Made by a program: the position numbers and the translations under genes. The notes beneath the pieces were generated by a model. That model saw only the letters and a program-made list of their open reading frames with translations, did no database searches and had not been told where the DNA came from. DNA of 64,000 bases. It comes from Kalaharituber pfeilii. Lineage: Eukaryota > Ascomycota > Pezizomycetes > Pezizales > Pezizaceae. This document shows positions 11,459-23,210 of this stretch, one piece after another (the stretch's first letter is position 1; each line of letters opens with the position of its first letter). The DNA is taken from contig WHUZ01000007.1 in the NCBI GenBank assembly GCA_015179045.1, forward strand, positions 310,001 through 374,000, given 5' to 3'.

Positions 11459-12046
11459 TCAATGAATCCAACAGGCCAGGCCAGGACTGGCCTGGGCCGT
11501 GAAATTCTGGGCCTGGCCTGGCCTGAACAATCAGGCCATTTACGTAAATTCAAGCGATTTTAGAATTTAACCCAGTTGGATTAGATTTCAATAGTCCTGG
11601 ATATTTCCGCTATCAGTAATTGTCAGTTGCGCATTAGGTATCATCATCGAAGAATTGAGTCCCGTCTGTTGTATTATCTGGAAGGTCCATCATTTCTAAA
11701 ATATTTCTTAGCATATATACTTGAATACAAAGTGTGATACATACTTGACAAAAGTCGTAGACCGCTGCTGTTTAAAATTCTAGATATACGGGAGATTCTA
11801 CTCATTTAAATACTCAAACAATCTGGTAAATGCTGGCCTCAATTCACCTGGGTAGCTGTGGAGTGATTCGTTTAACTGGCCTGGACTGGCCTGACTGGTC
11901 TGGACTGGCCTGAATGGTCTGGACTGGCCTGAATGGTCTGGACCGGCCTGGTTGGCCTGGACTGGCCTGGTTGGCCTGATTCATGTGGATCAGGCCGGTC
12001 CAGGCGGTTTCAGTCCAATGCAGATCACGGCCTGTTGGATTCATTG
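11459..12046. mobile_element. MULE-like non-autonomous TIR element
   Basis: A 588-bp element with 18-bp terminal inverted repeats (CAATGAATCCAACAGGCC at the left; its reverse complement ends at 12046). It is flanked by a 10-bp duplication, TCGTCTTAAA (11449-11458 and 12047-12056). The 9-11 bp duplication class suggests a Mutator-like MITE. The subterminal parts are GC-rich arrays of GGCCTGGACTGGCCTG-like units (about 11470-11535 and 11876-12005) around an AT-richer centre. It has no coding capacity. Confidence 0.8.
11876..12005 (+). repeat. GGCCTGGACT minisatellite
   Basis: About six imperfect units of roughly 20 bp (GGTCTGGACTGGCCTGAAT) make up the right subterminal region of the MULE-like element. 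A shorter related array in the opposite sense is at its left end. Confidence 0.75.
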
Positions 12047-12056
12047 TCGTCTTAAA

Positions 12057-13530
12057 CTACTGCTAGCCATAGTTACCTTTCTAAACTCACGTATAACATC
12101 CTAAGTCAACTCTCGGCGTCTCTCCATCCTAGGACGCTACAGTTTCATTGTGCATTGCTTTAGTCTTATCTGTGCATACCAGCTCCTTGAGTGCTTCTCG
12201 ATTGTTGTAGGCATTACCGTCTAAGTATTAATGCTGCAAAGAAGCCTTCAGGTTTCTCAGACCCTCATACACACTAATTGAATTTCTGAAGAGCTGATGC
12301 GGCCTGTTCAACAGATACCTCTCAATTTTAGGTTGGAAGAAATTAGACTCTAAAACATTTACAGGATGTCGGTGCCTGAAGGATGCTGTTCAAGCTCCCC
12401 TTACTGTATTCATGCTGAGCTTTGAGCCGATATCCCAACAAACATGACTATTCACATCGACCTCGTTTTCCGCGTGAGCACTCCTGACGGCAGCCGTGAG
12501 GATTTCTGAAATCATTTTCGGCCTCAAAAGTTTTCAAGTTTTGTTATTGCTAAGGCTTAAGAAACTTAATTCAAGTTGCCAATGTTTCCAGGGCAGACTA
12601 CTGTATGAGAACAACCAGACTATAGTGAGAATATTAATAGAAATAGTCCAAAGTAGCTTAGCCCTGACCGAGTATGCATCAACTTATTCTGGCACGAAGC
12701 ATTAGATTAGCCTCATTCACATTAGATCAATTGCAAACAACGAATTCATAAACATTACAGCACAATAATGTCCGCCACTAAGGACCCGCAACTTTTTGGG
12801 CTGTATTAACAACTCTAGTCATACGAGATCTCGATGTCTCAGGATTGATGATCATGTTGCTGAAAGGTTCAGTACTACGAGCTGTATCGATCTATCCTAG
12901 AATCTGGTCAGACCAATGGATGTACTACCAAAGTGATGTTTATGCCAAGCTAGAATGAATTATATACTGTTTTACAGGACGACATGTATACCGTAAAATT
13001 TAGGTCATAACAAACTACGAAGTTGTATGAGACATCCGTCTTTTTTTTAATTATTTTTTCATTTTTTTCCTTTAAAAACACCATCGTCTGTAAGAGACCG
13101 CAAAAGCCGGTGGGCTAAACCCACCAGTAGCGTACTGCATCAGGGACTACTAACTGCGTGAGAAAGAGTGTCATCCAAGCGATCAAATGGCCGAGCGGAA
13201 GAGGGCCGCTGCCCGATTTTTCATAAGGGACCTCCCTTATGGCCCAATTTCTACGGTATGCCTTTAGTGAATTGGTTTCGAACTCAATGGTGGATTGCCG
13301 AGGCTAACTGCATACTATAGATAAAGTAGAAGGCGATACAAGTATCAATACATTTGTTGGTCAGAGATGGTGATCACCTGCCCTTTGTTGGATTGGGTTG
13401 CTTGGGGAGTTTCCCTTAATGGGAAGTAGGATGGTGGGTTACCTCTTTAGGTTTAGGAGAAGATAAAGATCTTGCTGCGGTTGTGAACAATGCGGTTAGA
13501 GGCTTTCCCTCCGGCACACTTTGTAGATCT
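12057..13530. other. Intergenic with possible tRNA-like remnant
   Basis: No gene is supported. Around 13185-13290 a box A-like TGGCCGAGCGG is followed about 85 bp later by a box B-like GGTTTCGAACTC. That spacing would suit a decayed tRNA-Leu/Ser-type gene or a tRNA-derived SINE head. I cannot fold a full cloverleaf, so it is not called as a tRNA. Confidence 0.35.
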
Positions 13531-13542
13531 CTTGCAGGGTCT

Positions 13543-13603
13543 TTTTTTTTTCTTTTTTTCTTAAATATCATCACTCGTACGCCGCCACATGGGCTATGAC
13601 GAT
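13543..13603 (-). mobile_element. Family A micro-retroelement
   Basis: A 61-bp insertion: poly(T) with two interruptions, then AATATCATCACTCGTACGCC and GCCACATGGGCTATGACGA. It is flanked by CTTGCAGGGTCT (13531-13542) and CTTGTAGGGTCT (13604-13615), a 12-bp duplication with one C/T difference. Its core is more diverged than most copies, so it is probably older. Confidence 0.82.
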
Positions 13604-13724
13604 CTTGTAGGGTCTTAGAGGCCATCAATTCGTATCCTGCTGTCGAATGAATATCGAAATTTGACAGGCGGGGTTTGCCTTTCTGCCAAGCGTAATTGAA
13701 CCAGCTCGATAGGCAAAAGAAGTA

Positions 13725-14194
13725 CAGTTACACCTTGCTATACCGGACGACCGAAGTCCAACACTTTCTGTCCGGTATAACCTAGCGTCCGGTACAACAA
13801 ATTTTGCAGGGGTGCCTGCCAGGGGGATAAAGAACTTAGTAAGCCAATTGAGAAATACCATATGCCTGGAGACTGGTATTCCAGCGGGGTATTCTCTTCT
13901 CAATCTCCCAAAATCTTACAGAACTTTGAACATTAAATTCAAGATATTGAGAATACTTCAATAATACCACTATAATACACAGAAGGAACAAAAGAAGTTT
14001 CATGGTTGAGACCTTCGTCCAGTTCAGCTAGTTAGTTTGTATGTAATTTGAATTTAAAAGTCTATAGTTTTGTTGTCCGGTCCGGTTTAACTGGGTGTCC
14101 GGTATAGCTAATTTTTTTGTATGTAAATTGCAAAAACCGTCAAGGGTCGTCTGGTATAGCAAGGTTTCCGGTTTAACGAGGTCTGGTAAAACTG
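13725..14194. mobile_element. Pogo-like MITE
   Basis: A 470-bp element flanked by TA. The left end reads CAGTTACACCTTGCTATACC and the right end, reverse-complemented, CAGTTTTACCAGACC. Further inside the right arm CTTGCTATACCAGACGACC repeats the left-arm motif inverted. The CAG terminus and TA duplication fit Tc1/mariner-pogo non-autonomous elements. No transposase frame remains. Confidence 0.7.
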
Positions 14195-15345
14195 TACATG
14201 CATCCTATAAGTTAAGTAGCATAAGTAAGCGTCCGATCAGTAAATGGTGCCAAGGCTCCGAGCAAATTCGATTGTATTAGCTTAGTCCTTACACATTCGA
14301 ACCTGAGCTTAGGTCACTACGGTACTGCAATGAGATACGAGACTAGCAATGAGAGTGGTTTGAGACCAGACGGCTGTTTGTTAATCTCTCGCTGTTGCAC
14401 TGTTGAAAGATATGCAACGAGGATCACGGGACATATCACGTGAAGCTGTCATGTGGAACGAGCCACGTGAATTTGGATAGCACGTGAGCCGAGCTCGTGG
14501 TATGCGAGTTTCCACGTGATCAAATGTCTAGGTTCTGGATACACTTCGTTGTAGGAATTAGCAACGCACCAATCTGCTGACAGCTCATGTCTATATAGTA
14601 GAGGTGTTAAGAGTGCATTTGTACGTTTGTTCATGTAGAAGTCGAGAGAGAGTGAGGGAGAACAATACAATATGTTCGTATCCCTGCGCACGCACGCTAT
14701 GTTGCTTCATGCACAAACACAGCATTAGTCTCATGCCAAGCCGTCGCACAGAATGACTGCAAGGGCGACAAGCTCAATCTCAGAGGCCAGCGTTCCCCGT
14801 ATCAGAAACAAATGTATATTGATTGACCACTCATCAAGGTGCACTGAAAATATTTTTACTTCGCCAGACTCCTAGGCAACCGGGTGGACACTTGGATGAT
14901 CTAACGCCAAAACGCTTCACGCAGGTATCGCAGCAAAATACATTCAGTAAACCAGAGAGTTTGAATGCTAGATGACGGAAATTAGGAAACGAGAACAAAA
15001 ACATTGAAGAAATGTAGACAGGGGTATATAAGTTGAACCAGAAAAATAAACTAGGAGACAGACGGCATTACATGAACCTATGTAACGAGTAAGTCTATAT
15101 ACCACGGCAAAATTGAAATTGATGATGTCCTCTATTCCCCAGAAATCAGTCCTCCTTTACTGTTCCCCACTAATGTCTCCGTCCATGTAATAACCAGAAT
15201 GGATAGCCTAACCTGTGGCCGTAAAAGGTCTGTGATTCCGAGAGGTGCAGTTCAAGGAAATCCAATGTCAAAAATTGGTCGTATGTCTAAGGGCAAAACC
15301 AAAGACCGCGCGAAAAAGAAGTGAACAACAAAAGAAAAGCTAAAC

Positions 15346-15394
<49 letters not shown>

Positions 15395-15622
15395 AATAAA
15401 GAAAAGAAAATAAATAAATAAAGATAACGACTTTTTTATGAAGAAACTCCAAAAAAAAAAACCTAAACTCGAAAACGAAAACCCCTTTCATACCGAATTA
15501 AAGAACGTAATCATCTCGCATTCGCAGTAACAAATTGATAATCTTTTCCCTACCGCCACATGTGCTAATGGCAATGCACTGGTGTCAAGCCGCCATAAAT
15601 TGAACTCCACTTCATGAATGGT
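14195..15622. other. Intergenic, no gene seen
   Basis: Contains a nano-insertion at 14336, several CACGTG motifs at 14435-14520 (E-box-like sites of unknown relevance) and a roughly 40-base poly(A) run at 15350-15391. No domain-bearing frame was found. Confidence 0.5.
14336..14345 (+). repeat. Family C nano-insertion, 10 bp
   Basis: TACGAGACTA lies between perfect copies of GCAATGAGA (14327-14335 and 14346-14354). This is the smallest clear member and equals the right half of the consensus. Confidence 0.72.
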
Positions 15623-18061
15623 TCACCCCGATGGCTGCTTTATAGTGGGCCCATCGAAAGGCGGTATGTGCTCGTCAGAGTCGCTATCATCACCCATATT
15701 AAGCCAGCTCTTGACTCCGTCATTGGTGCTGGTTCCAGCGACAGACTTCCTCTTGGTTATTTTTTCTGCGTTCTCCGTTCTCTCGGCCTCCTTCCTCAGT
15801 TCTCTCTCTCTTTCCATCGTGGATGGCCGTAGGAGTTCCCGTTCACGACCCTGGGACGGCGGTGAGATTGCTGAAATGGGCAGCTTCTCGACTGGGGTAC
15901 ATGGGCTTAGTGTATTGGGGGTGGTTGCCGTGCTTGGTGTCAGCAGCGCCCAGCTCGCACGTGGAGGGGGGAGAGGGGAGAAAAGTGCTCCCACCCCAGT
16001 ATCGACGGAAATTCTTCGCTGCAAATGTACAGTAGGCCGCGCAGGTTCCACGACAACGGGGATTGATGGTGCAGCAGATGGTGTAGCATTTACATCCTCC
16101 ATGCTTTCCATCCCCATGGAGGCTGCTCCTGCGGTCGTAGGCCTCGTTGCTGCATACGACTCCCCCACACTTTCACGCCAATCCTCAATAGCACTGAATG
16201 TCAATCCTCGTTCGCTCTGACTCTCTGAGGGCACCAAGAAGGTCTCCTGGTCACTACGATGATCTCCTGATGCTGCCACACCCCCTGAATTGGTGCTTTC
16301 GGTTCTGTGGAGACTTGTGTGCCCTGGTGACTCGTCTCGCATCTGTAACCCAGGTGGGGGTAGTGCTGGGGGAGTTGGTACGGTAGCTGACACTGGGGCA
16401 GTTATTGAAACAAGGCCACTTCCATTGCTGCCTGGGGTGGAGGTTCTGGAGGGAGGTGGGGGTGTCAGCCGTAAAGGACCCCCAAACTTTGGGCTGGGGA
16501 AGCCCGGTGCAACAGCAGTAGCTTCGACTCCACTAGACCCATCTGCTACAAGGTAGCTTGTCCGCTTTATGAGGCTATCTCCTACCGTGGCATCACTCTC
16601 GTTGCCAGTGCTGGGAAAGCTTGGGATTGGAGCCCGAAGCTGACTATCCCGGCGAGCTGGTTTCCGCTGCGAACTTCTGGGCGAAAGAGGATTGACTTCT
16701 GGCGAAGGCCTTCTTAGATCACCGGAGGGCTCACCATCTGAGGAGCTACTTGAAGAGGTTGTTGTAGTACTCGCAAGGGAGTCCAGAGATAAAACCTTTT
16801 TCAAGGCAGGCTCTTCGGGCACACCCAATTGACTACTAGCACCGTTCTTCCCAATTGTATCCTTAGAGCCCGAAGACTGTGGAGCAGGCGAGCGTGTTAA
16901 TTTTGAGGATTCCTCCACTGGTGACTGTGGCCTCCTGAGCTTCTCATATTGTTCCCTCTTCTCCCTTTCCAACTCTTCCCTCCTTCGTTTCATCTCCTCT
17001 TCATGCTCCCTGACTAAAAATGTCGGCAGCATAGGTAACGGCTTGCTTGATCTCTTTTTCCTGACACTTGGGCTGGCACTAAGCTCAAAAATTTGAGTGT
17101 GTAGCCCATCGCCCTCCTCAGTTTCTTCCGGCCTCGGGGGTCTCGGAGGCGGTGGTCCGCGGTTAGATGACAAAGACTGAATTGAGACTGGTGAGGTGAG
17201 ATCTCGGGAGCCAAAGCGTTGCAGTATCGATGATGAGCGTTTTGTTTTTTTACTCACACTTGTAGGAGAGGACATCGTACTTAGAGGTGTTGTAGCACGC
17301 GATGGTATCCTACTACTTCCCACCTGAGCTAGCGGAGGAGGCATCGGATTTCCGAGAGGGTTTTCACCCTGAATCCAGGACTCATGACGAATCTGGCTCT
17401 TGTTTATTGGTGACCTTGCCCGGTTATTGACGGAGGAGGATCGTGAGGTCGCAGTTCCATGTATTGAGCCTGGCTCTCTGTTATAGCTACCACCAATGTC
17501 TGTTAATTTATCTTCTTCCAATATCACCGGACTAGATATTACTGGACCAGGCCCATCATGTACTCCCGCGTCAGGCTGATGTTGCATTTTAGCCTGCAAG
17601 CGGCGCCGCCATATCACGATCGCGACAATCAGAATGCTAACAAACGACAGACCTCCAACAGTTGCCCCGATAATAAGTGGTCCATTTCCGGAGACTGGCG
17701 CACGTGGCACAAGTCGGTGCTGAGAGAAGCTGGAGTGGGGCTCGTCAAAAACCATATACCTTACTGAATTTTCGGTGGATGTCGATTCCAGAGTTCCCGC
17801 CTTACTTGACGTGATATCATCACGACTTCTATCAGAGGACTTCAGCGATGGACCTTCATCGTCGTGCGCAAAAGCAATGTCCACGATAAGTTTAGACAGA
17901 AGGCCATGGCTCTCTGCCTCAAAGTCTTTTAGTGCCCTTTTCCCTCGATTGGTATCCACAGATCGCTTCCTCCGCCGTCGACTTTTCCTTATCCCTTCTC
18001 CAATGCCTAGGTCCGCTGCCGAGATTCCCGCCGGCCCTGGATCTGACCGAAAACACCTCAT
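15623..18061 (-). CDS. Single-pass membrane protein with long disordered tail
   Basis: An 812-residue uninterrupted frame. No clear signal peptide is visible at the N-terminus, which is basic (SRRRRKRS near residues 27-34). One transmembrane helix is clear at about residues 128-150 (LIIGATVGGLSFVSILIVAIVIW), followed at once by RRRLQAK, a positive-inside stop-transfer pattern. The rest is a serine/proline-rich, low-complexity tail with a polyproline GPPPPRPPRP near 305-315. A charged, probably helical segment (REHEEEMKRRREELEREKREQYEKLRR) lies near 350-375. The C-terminus is acidic (GDDSDSDEHIPPF). The layout resembles fungal membrane proteins with a short ectodomain and large cytosolic tail, such as wall sensors, but no WSC domain is seen. 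The start at 18061 may be preceded by an unseen spliced exon carrying a signal peptide. Function is unknown. Confidence 0.7.
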   Translation of the reverse strand: MRCFRSDPGPAGISAADLGIGEGIRKSRRRRKRSVDTNRGKRALKDFEAESHGLLSKLIVDIAFAHDDEGPSLKSSDRSRDDITSSKAGTLESTSTENSVRYMVFDEPHSSFSQHRLVPRAPVSGNGPLIIGATVGGLSFVSILIVAIVIWRRRLQAKMQHQPDAGVHDGPGPVISSPVILEEDKLTDIGGSYNREPGSIHGTATSRSSSVNNRARSPINKSQIRHESWIQGENPLGNPMPPPLAQVGSSRIPSRATTPLSTMSSPTSVSKKTKRSSSILQRFGSRDLTSPVSIQSLSSNRGPPPPRPPRPEETEEGDGLHTQIFELSASPSVRKKRSSKPLPMLPTFLVREHEEEMKRRREELEREKREQYEKLRRPQSPVEESSKLTRSPAPQSSGSKDTIGKNGASSQLGVPEEPALKKVLSLDSLASTTTTSSSSSSDGEPSGDLRRPSPEVNPLSPRSSQRKPARRDSQLRAPIPSFPSTGNESDATVGDSLIKRTSYLVADGSSGVEATAVAPGFPSPKFGGPLRLTPPPPSRTSTPGSNGSGLVSITAPVSATVPTPPALPPPGLQMRDESPGHTSLHRTESTNSGGVAASGDHRSDQETFLVPSESQSERGLTFSAIEDWRESVGESYAATRPTTAGAASMGMESMEDVNATPSAAPSIPVVVEPARPTVHLQRRISVDTGVGALFSPLPPPRASWALLTPSTATTPNTLSPCTPVEKLPISAISPPSQGRERELLRPSTMERERELRKEAERTENAEKITKRKSVAGTSTNDGVKSWLNMGDDSDSDEHIPPFDGPTIKQPSG

Positions 18062-21000
18062 GCTAAAAATGAAGCTTCCTTTCCATCAACATACGCATAG
18101 ATACCCATATATCTCCAATGATATATGCATCAGCGTGTGACTATATCCTCAACATTCGGATGCTAGCGTCAATAGCCAATCGAGCCGGATCTTGTCACTG
18201 CGAGTATGAGACGATTTTGTAACGTGAAAGCAAATAGGCAGTCTGCCGATGACGGCTGAATGAAGCGGAAGAGGTTGAAAAGTTGAGAGTGACTGGATGA
18301 ATTGACAATAAATTTTTTTTCCCCTCGCCCTACCAAAGTAGCTTTTGCGAATATATCTTACGTTACACACGGTCGGGATAAACCAACGTCTCCGCTGATA
18401 ATCCACACCCGTTGAACCTCGGGAAGATCGATAATCTTCTACAAACTCAAACACCGGGACGAGCGAATGAAGACTGTGAAGTTAATTGTTATGGATGAAG
18501 GAATATCGCAACTGGCACACGTTGATTGAAACTGGAGAGGGGCTTACAGACATTAGCCGGGAGGCTTCGCGCGGGTAAATCAGAGGGTGTGTTGAGCACT
18601 GCCAGTGTGAGGAGGTGCGGCTGGCTGGGCGGTGGTGTAGAGCACGTTGGACTAATCGGGGGGCAGGGCGGCCACACCTTGCATGCTCCGTGACGCAAGA
18701 CATTTCCAAAAGAGCAGAGAAAAAGAAATATCGTGAGATGGATGCTCACATCGCAAGTTGTGTGACTTAGGGCCGGCGCACTTACCGATTTTGACAAGCA
18801 CAAAGATGCAGGTATGTCTGCCCCTGCCACTTTACAGGAGCTGGTGTTCTTGATAGCGCTTAATTTTCTGGAGGGCGGGAACGGTTGGATTGTTTTCCAA
18901 AGTCCTACGGCTTACATTTTGCACTCTACAATTCATAGATCCAGGGCATACAGTATCCTTTTGATTGCTCCGAAAACAAATGATAATCCGGTGTCACCTT
19001 CACGTCGACTCAGATTAGGAATTTCATACGCCCAATTTGAGTAAGCCTAAATTTGTACCCCAGTATCTCATCAGATTTAAAGAAATAACTTCTCTAAGAA
19101 AAAAAAGCAAACTTTCTCATTGGGACTTTCTCATACCTTTTCCCCTATTTGAATCCTGGGTCAGGGGCTGTGTGCGGAAGTCTTTCCTTTAATTCTCTGC
19201 CCCAATTCTTGGCGTGGGGTATTCCTGCTGATTGGGAAGGATATGTCGATACATGTGTACAATAGACCACAGAGGAACCGCGTCAACCGTTGGAGGTCAT
19301 GTCCTTTGTCTTCATCAATTGATGAATTACTTCTTATTCCATCTACATCAATGAAGCAGATTACAGTATTCTGGAAGCACAATACAGTCAGATACTTACA
19401 GGGCATCCCCCTTGCCTACTTCCTTTCCCTGGTCTCTACAACCCAGCGAATTACCAATTTCAGGAGAAATTGATATGCGGGTACTTCACAGCCGGGCCGG
19501 AGTGATTGCGATGGGATTTATAGGATTGTGGCATGCGCGCATATAGGTGGATCCGAGTACTGGAGGTCATCAGGGTGATCTATAAGATCTCCTATGGTAC
19601 AGTTGTGCTTGCTACTACTGATTATCAGTGATGATGGCCTGTTTACAATGACTGTAATCAAATAAGGTAAATAAACGCCCGCAATGTATGTCAGTCAAAA
19701 TCTACGATACTTTGGTACAGGAAAATGAGTGCGCGCGCGACATTGATGTTGGCAATTGTGACTTAGATATGATGTTGGGTTGGTGGCTTACCCAGTGGTT
19801 TGTGCTAAGGTGCACGGCCAGTGGCGCAATTAATGTTGGAAGCGACGCTTGAAACAACGATGTTCAGTTCTCACATGAGGAGCACAGAACATCATAACTT
19901 TAAGCGGATGCGAGAAAATGTAAGGAACATACAGGTATATTGAACAGAAAAATTTCCTCAGCGAATACGTATGCGAACCGTGGGATAACTCGAATTTCAA
20001 AGATTTCTACATTCAGTCGCGTTACGCGTCGCTGCGACGAAGTATGGGGAACCGCGTAATGAGCTGTAAAGATTGTGAATTGGACAAGCCACATGTTCAG
20101 TAGCACGCTCATTTGGGTGCTGTAATTGCAGGTGGCTTTTCTTGATGACTTGGATATGTAGTGCGGCAAACACTTGCATGCATCCAGGCCGATCATGCCG
20201 GCCCAGTTACCTGGGATCATCTGGTCTTGCTTGAACCTGAGACACGGAACAATGGTGCACATGACATCCAAAAGAGGTAGAGGTTATTAGTTATTTCCCC
20301 TTGCTAGTCCATGATCGTGGATTTTTGGAGAGGGAAGTGATATGGAATCTGCATAGACGGTACACGATGTAATTATCAATTAGCTAGAAATCGAAACAGA
20401 TTGCTCATACACTCCATATTTGACGCCGGCGCAGGAACGGGCAAGCGAAGGGATGCATACTTGCCATGATATCTATATCTAGCTGAATTTAGCGCAAACA
20501 CGGCTACAAAGGGAATTTAGTCTGGTTGAGCGGAATTTAGATTAATACTACAGGCACCTCGCAGCTGTTGGGAAATGAGGGTAACCGTTTGGATCATGAT
20601 CTGAGCAGGCATATGAAGATCAGGTTTCTTTGAGCATAGCTTTCAGTTCTAATTGGATCAAATAATAAATTAAATAGTCTGCGAATTACTACGACTACGG
20701 GTGGTTTGCTTTTGGTTGAAGTACTTCTAAATCTCGCTTATATATGGGCCTTTTTAATTTCCTTACTCGCATGCCGCTCAACAGGTATGTTTCCAAAGTG
20801 AAGGACTAAGGCAAGAGATGTGCTGATGCGTGTTTCTAATTACATGTCTTACTTCATATATCTATCCCGGACCGGCCGTCGGCCATGCGCCGTATTCGAA
20901 GGTGAGCGTTTCTATAAGCTTAATCAATCGATCTGACACTATAGGACCTCAAGGGTAGCGTTCTCACGCGGCAAAGTTAAATAGACTTCCAATCATAATC

Positions 21001-21688
21001 CATGAGAATGGTTGGTACCAATTCATGGGGGGCTTTACCCTAGAACTGGGGTGCGAGCAGCGGATAGACAAGTGGGTTTAATTGTTTTATGTCACTGAGA
21101 CCACAGACTAGCGATAAATATATGAGTTGACGTCAGGCCGTTGACGAGAGACATTTATACAACCGAGCTTGATATGCCACATTGAACCAGGTCTGGACTG
21201 TAAAGACTGTCTAGTATCAGTGAATAAGCCATAGATAGATTGATACAACCGTGGGAGGAAAGAGTCAATCGGGGTCGCAGGGCTGACGGTAAATCCAGTT
21301 ATCGTGATATAATAAAGTAAAACAGATTCCACTGTACGTACTTGTGTAATGCAAGTTGCCTTGATAAATAAGATGAGATTATGTATACAAGTGACTTAGA
21401 TAGCACAACGAATAAAAACACAGCTTGAAGGAATTCGTAGATACATAACGTATATGCATATATAGCGATAGTGTGATTGCCCAAGCTATATGATAGAAAC
21501 TCACCAGCCAGCTATTCAGTTCCCGAGAGCTGCAGGTCATGGCCCCTCGTACGAGCAATTGCACAATTAGTATTCAATCTTTGCAAGTTGAAGCATGTAC
21601 GTTCTCTATAATATCGGTAACCAAGTCAGACTAGTCTATTGAGCCAGCAGTGTCATAGAATGTATATATGATCGCACTAAGCTCGCAA

Positions 21689-21770
21689 TACTAGCTAGTT
21701 TCAAAAGTATTCGGACGCCTGACAATAATATGGATTAGTCAGGCGTCCGAATACTTTTGAAACTGGCTAG
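21689..21770. mobile_element. Palindromic hairpin with 11-bp direct repeats
   Basis: An 82-bp insert with two nearly perfect inverted arms (AGTTTCAAAAGTATTCGGAC then GCCTGAC, and the reverse complement) around a loop of about 14 bp. It is flanked by perfect 11-bp repeats TAAGCTCGCAA (21678-21688 and 21771-21781). The arm resembles Tc1-like terminal repeats, but Tc1/mariner elements duplicate only TA. The 11-bp duplication therefore suggests another insertion route. Confidence 0.75.
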
Positions 21771-21822
21771 TAAGCTCGCAACTAGTTGTTGACAAACTAT
21801 ATCGGCTTTCCTAGCTGGGTGC

Positions 21823-21885
21823 TTTTTTTTTTTTTTTTTAATACTATCACGTAACCCCGCATACAGCTGTTCGCCATGGCAGGGT
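21823..21885 (-). mobile_element. Family B micro-retroelement
   Basis: Poly(T), AATACTATCACGTAACCCCG, then CATACAGCTGTTCGCCATGGCAGG. The family B core is clear, but no target duplication is obvious, so the right boundary is uncertain. Confidence 0.7.
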
Positions 21886-22622
21886 CCCCGGACCGAAGTC
21901 CTTATGGCCCAGAGACAGGCACATGTGCAACTGCATACAAAAACATCCCCTTATATGACATCATCAAAAAGAAACTACCTCTTCAGGAACGCGAAGTGCC
22001 TTGGGCACTCAATAAGGGGAGCCGAGAGCCCTGAGGAGGTGGTGGTTCACCCCTCACACTTCTCGGAGCACTCTTCCTCCTCTACCGCTGCTTCACCCAC
22101 ATCCATCCTGTCATCCCTTCACTATTTCCTTTGTACCCAGTCTATTCCACTCGTATAATTCCGCGTGCAGCCATCTCCCCGACAACCTTACCTTCGCTGG
22201 TTTTTGACCATCCAATTCTACACTCCCCTTTTAGGTAGATTACTACTGAGCTGGTCTTCTTCCCTTCCCTCCTCTCCTTCTTCAACAACCATCAAGCTGC
22301 AACTATGCTCCCCATCCATGGGTTTGTCTTCTCCATCCAGTCCCCAACCTCTTCCAGCTTTTTCATTGTTGCAATTTCATGTACCACAATTGCATGACCA
22401 GACTGAGGCAGGTTTAACTGTCGCTTCCCAGTCTGTTCCCTGCCGACTTCTTGCTTGGGGGATATTTTATGGTTTTGAGTGGAGATGGGGGGTGTTGTCT
22501 TTTTGTAGCCTTCTCCTAAGCTTTTGAGGGCTTTGAGGGCTGCCCTTTTGTTGGATTGGGGGTCATGGGTATCTTCTTGTCCTTCCGTGATTGTTGCACT
22601 GAGGGGGAGGAGGGGCAGGTGG

Positions 22623-22762
22623 TTTTTTTTTTTTTTTTTTTTTAAAAAAAAAATCATTACTCGCTTGCCGCCCCTGTGGGCTATGGCGAGGTTAAGTACA
22701 TAGGAGATAGTTAACGGAAAAGAGTCAAAGAAAATGATAATCTACATCATGTCCCCGCCCCT
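22623..22762 (-). mobile_element. Longest bounded family A copy
   Basis: A 140-bp insertion: poly(T), A-run, TCATTACTCGCTTGCCGCCC, CTGTGGGCTATGGCGAGG, then about 75 bp absent from most other copies. It is bounded by a perfect 13-bp duplication, GAGGGGCAGGTGG (22610-22622 and 22763-22775). Part of the extra body (CTATGTA next to the CTCGCC motif, preceded by a TTTTCTTT stretch on the minus strand) matches the copy at 39801. The extra body is therefore element sequence rather than host DNA, which means short copies are 5'-truncated. Confidence 0.85.
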
Positions 22763-23197
22763 GAGGGGCAGGTGGTGTAGGTGGAGTGTGTTGAGAGACA
22801 ATTGCTACGTATGACCGCCGCGGTGGTGTCTCTGGTTCGGTTCCTTGGAGACCTCAAGCCTGTACTCTCTGTTGGATATCTATGCACGGGCGAGTCTCCA
22901 CTACGAGTGCGAACTTGGCGATACGCAAATGTGTGCGTTGCACTTGGTCCAGGAACCTGTCTGTTGGTTCGAAGTTTGGTCTCGTCGTTTGGTCCTCTAT
23001 ACATCCGTGAACGTGTGTTTTAAGACATCTCCTACTGCCTCAACCATAACAATCAAATTGCCTCCACCGAGTCTTTGGCCGGCAGACCTGGAGTAGTGTG
23101 GCCTCCAGACGGGTACTTTTGGCCAATGTTTTACCACCTGTTCCTAGTTGGGTGGTTAATATGCCTTCGAGCACAACTGTTGTGGTGCCCAGTGGCA

Positions 23198-23210
23198 CAA
23201 CCAGACTATT
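23198..23210 (-). repeat. Family C nano-insertion, 13 bp
   Basis: CAACCAGACTATT lies between CAGTGGCA (23190-23197) and CATTGGCA (23211-23218), an 8-bp duplication with one mismatch. Confidence 0.55.

Noticed and set aside
12607..12621. CAACCAGACTATAG as a nano-insertion
   Set aside because: Flanking repeat only TGAGAA (6 bp), too weak to claim.
13185..13290. tRNA-Leu/Ser-like box A and box B
   Set aside because: I could not fold acceptor, D and T arms together; kept only as a possible remnant.
15350..15391. Poly(A) run of about 40 bases as a retroelement tail
   Set aside because: No recognisable body or target duplication next to it.
19900..20271. 123-codon minus-strand frame
   Set aside because: Contains hydrophobic stretches but no recognisable family, and no introns or context support it.
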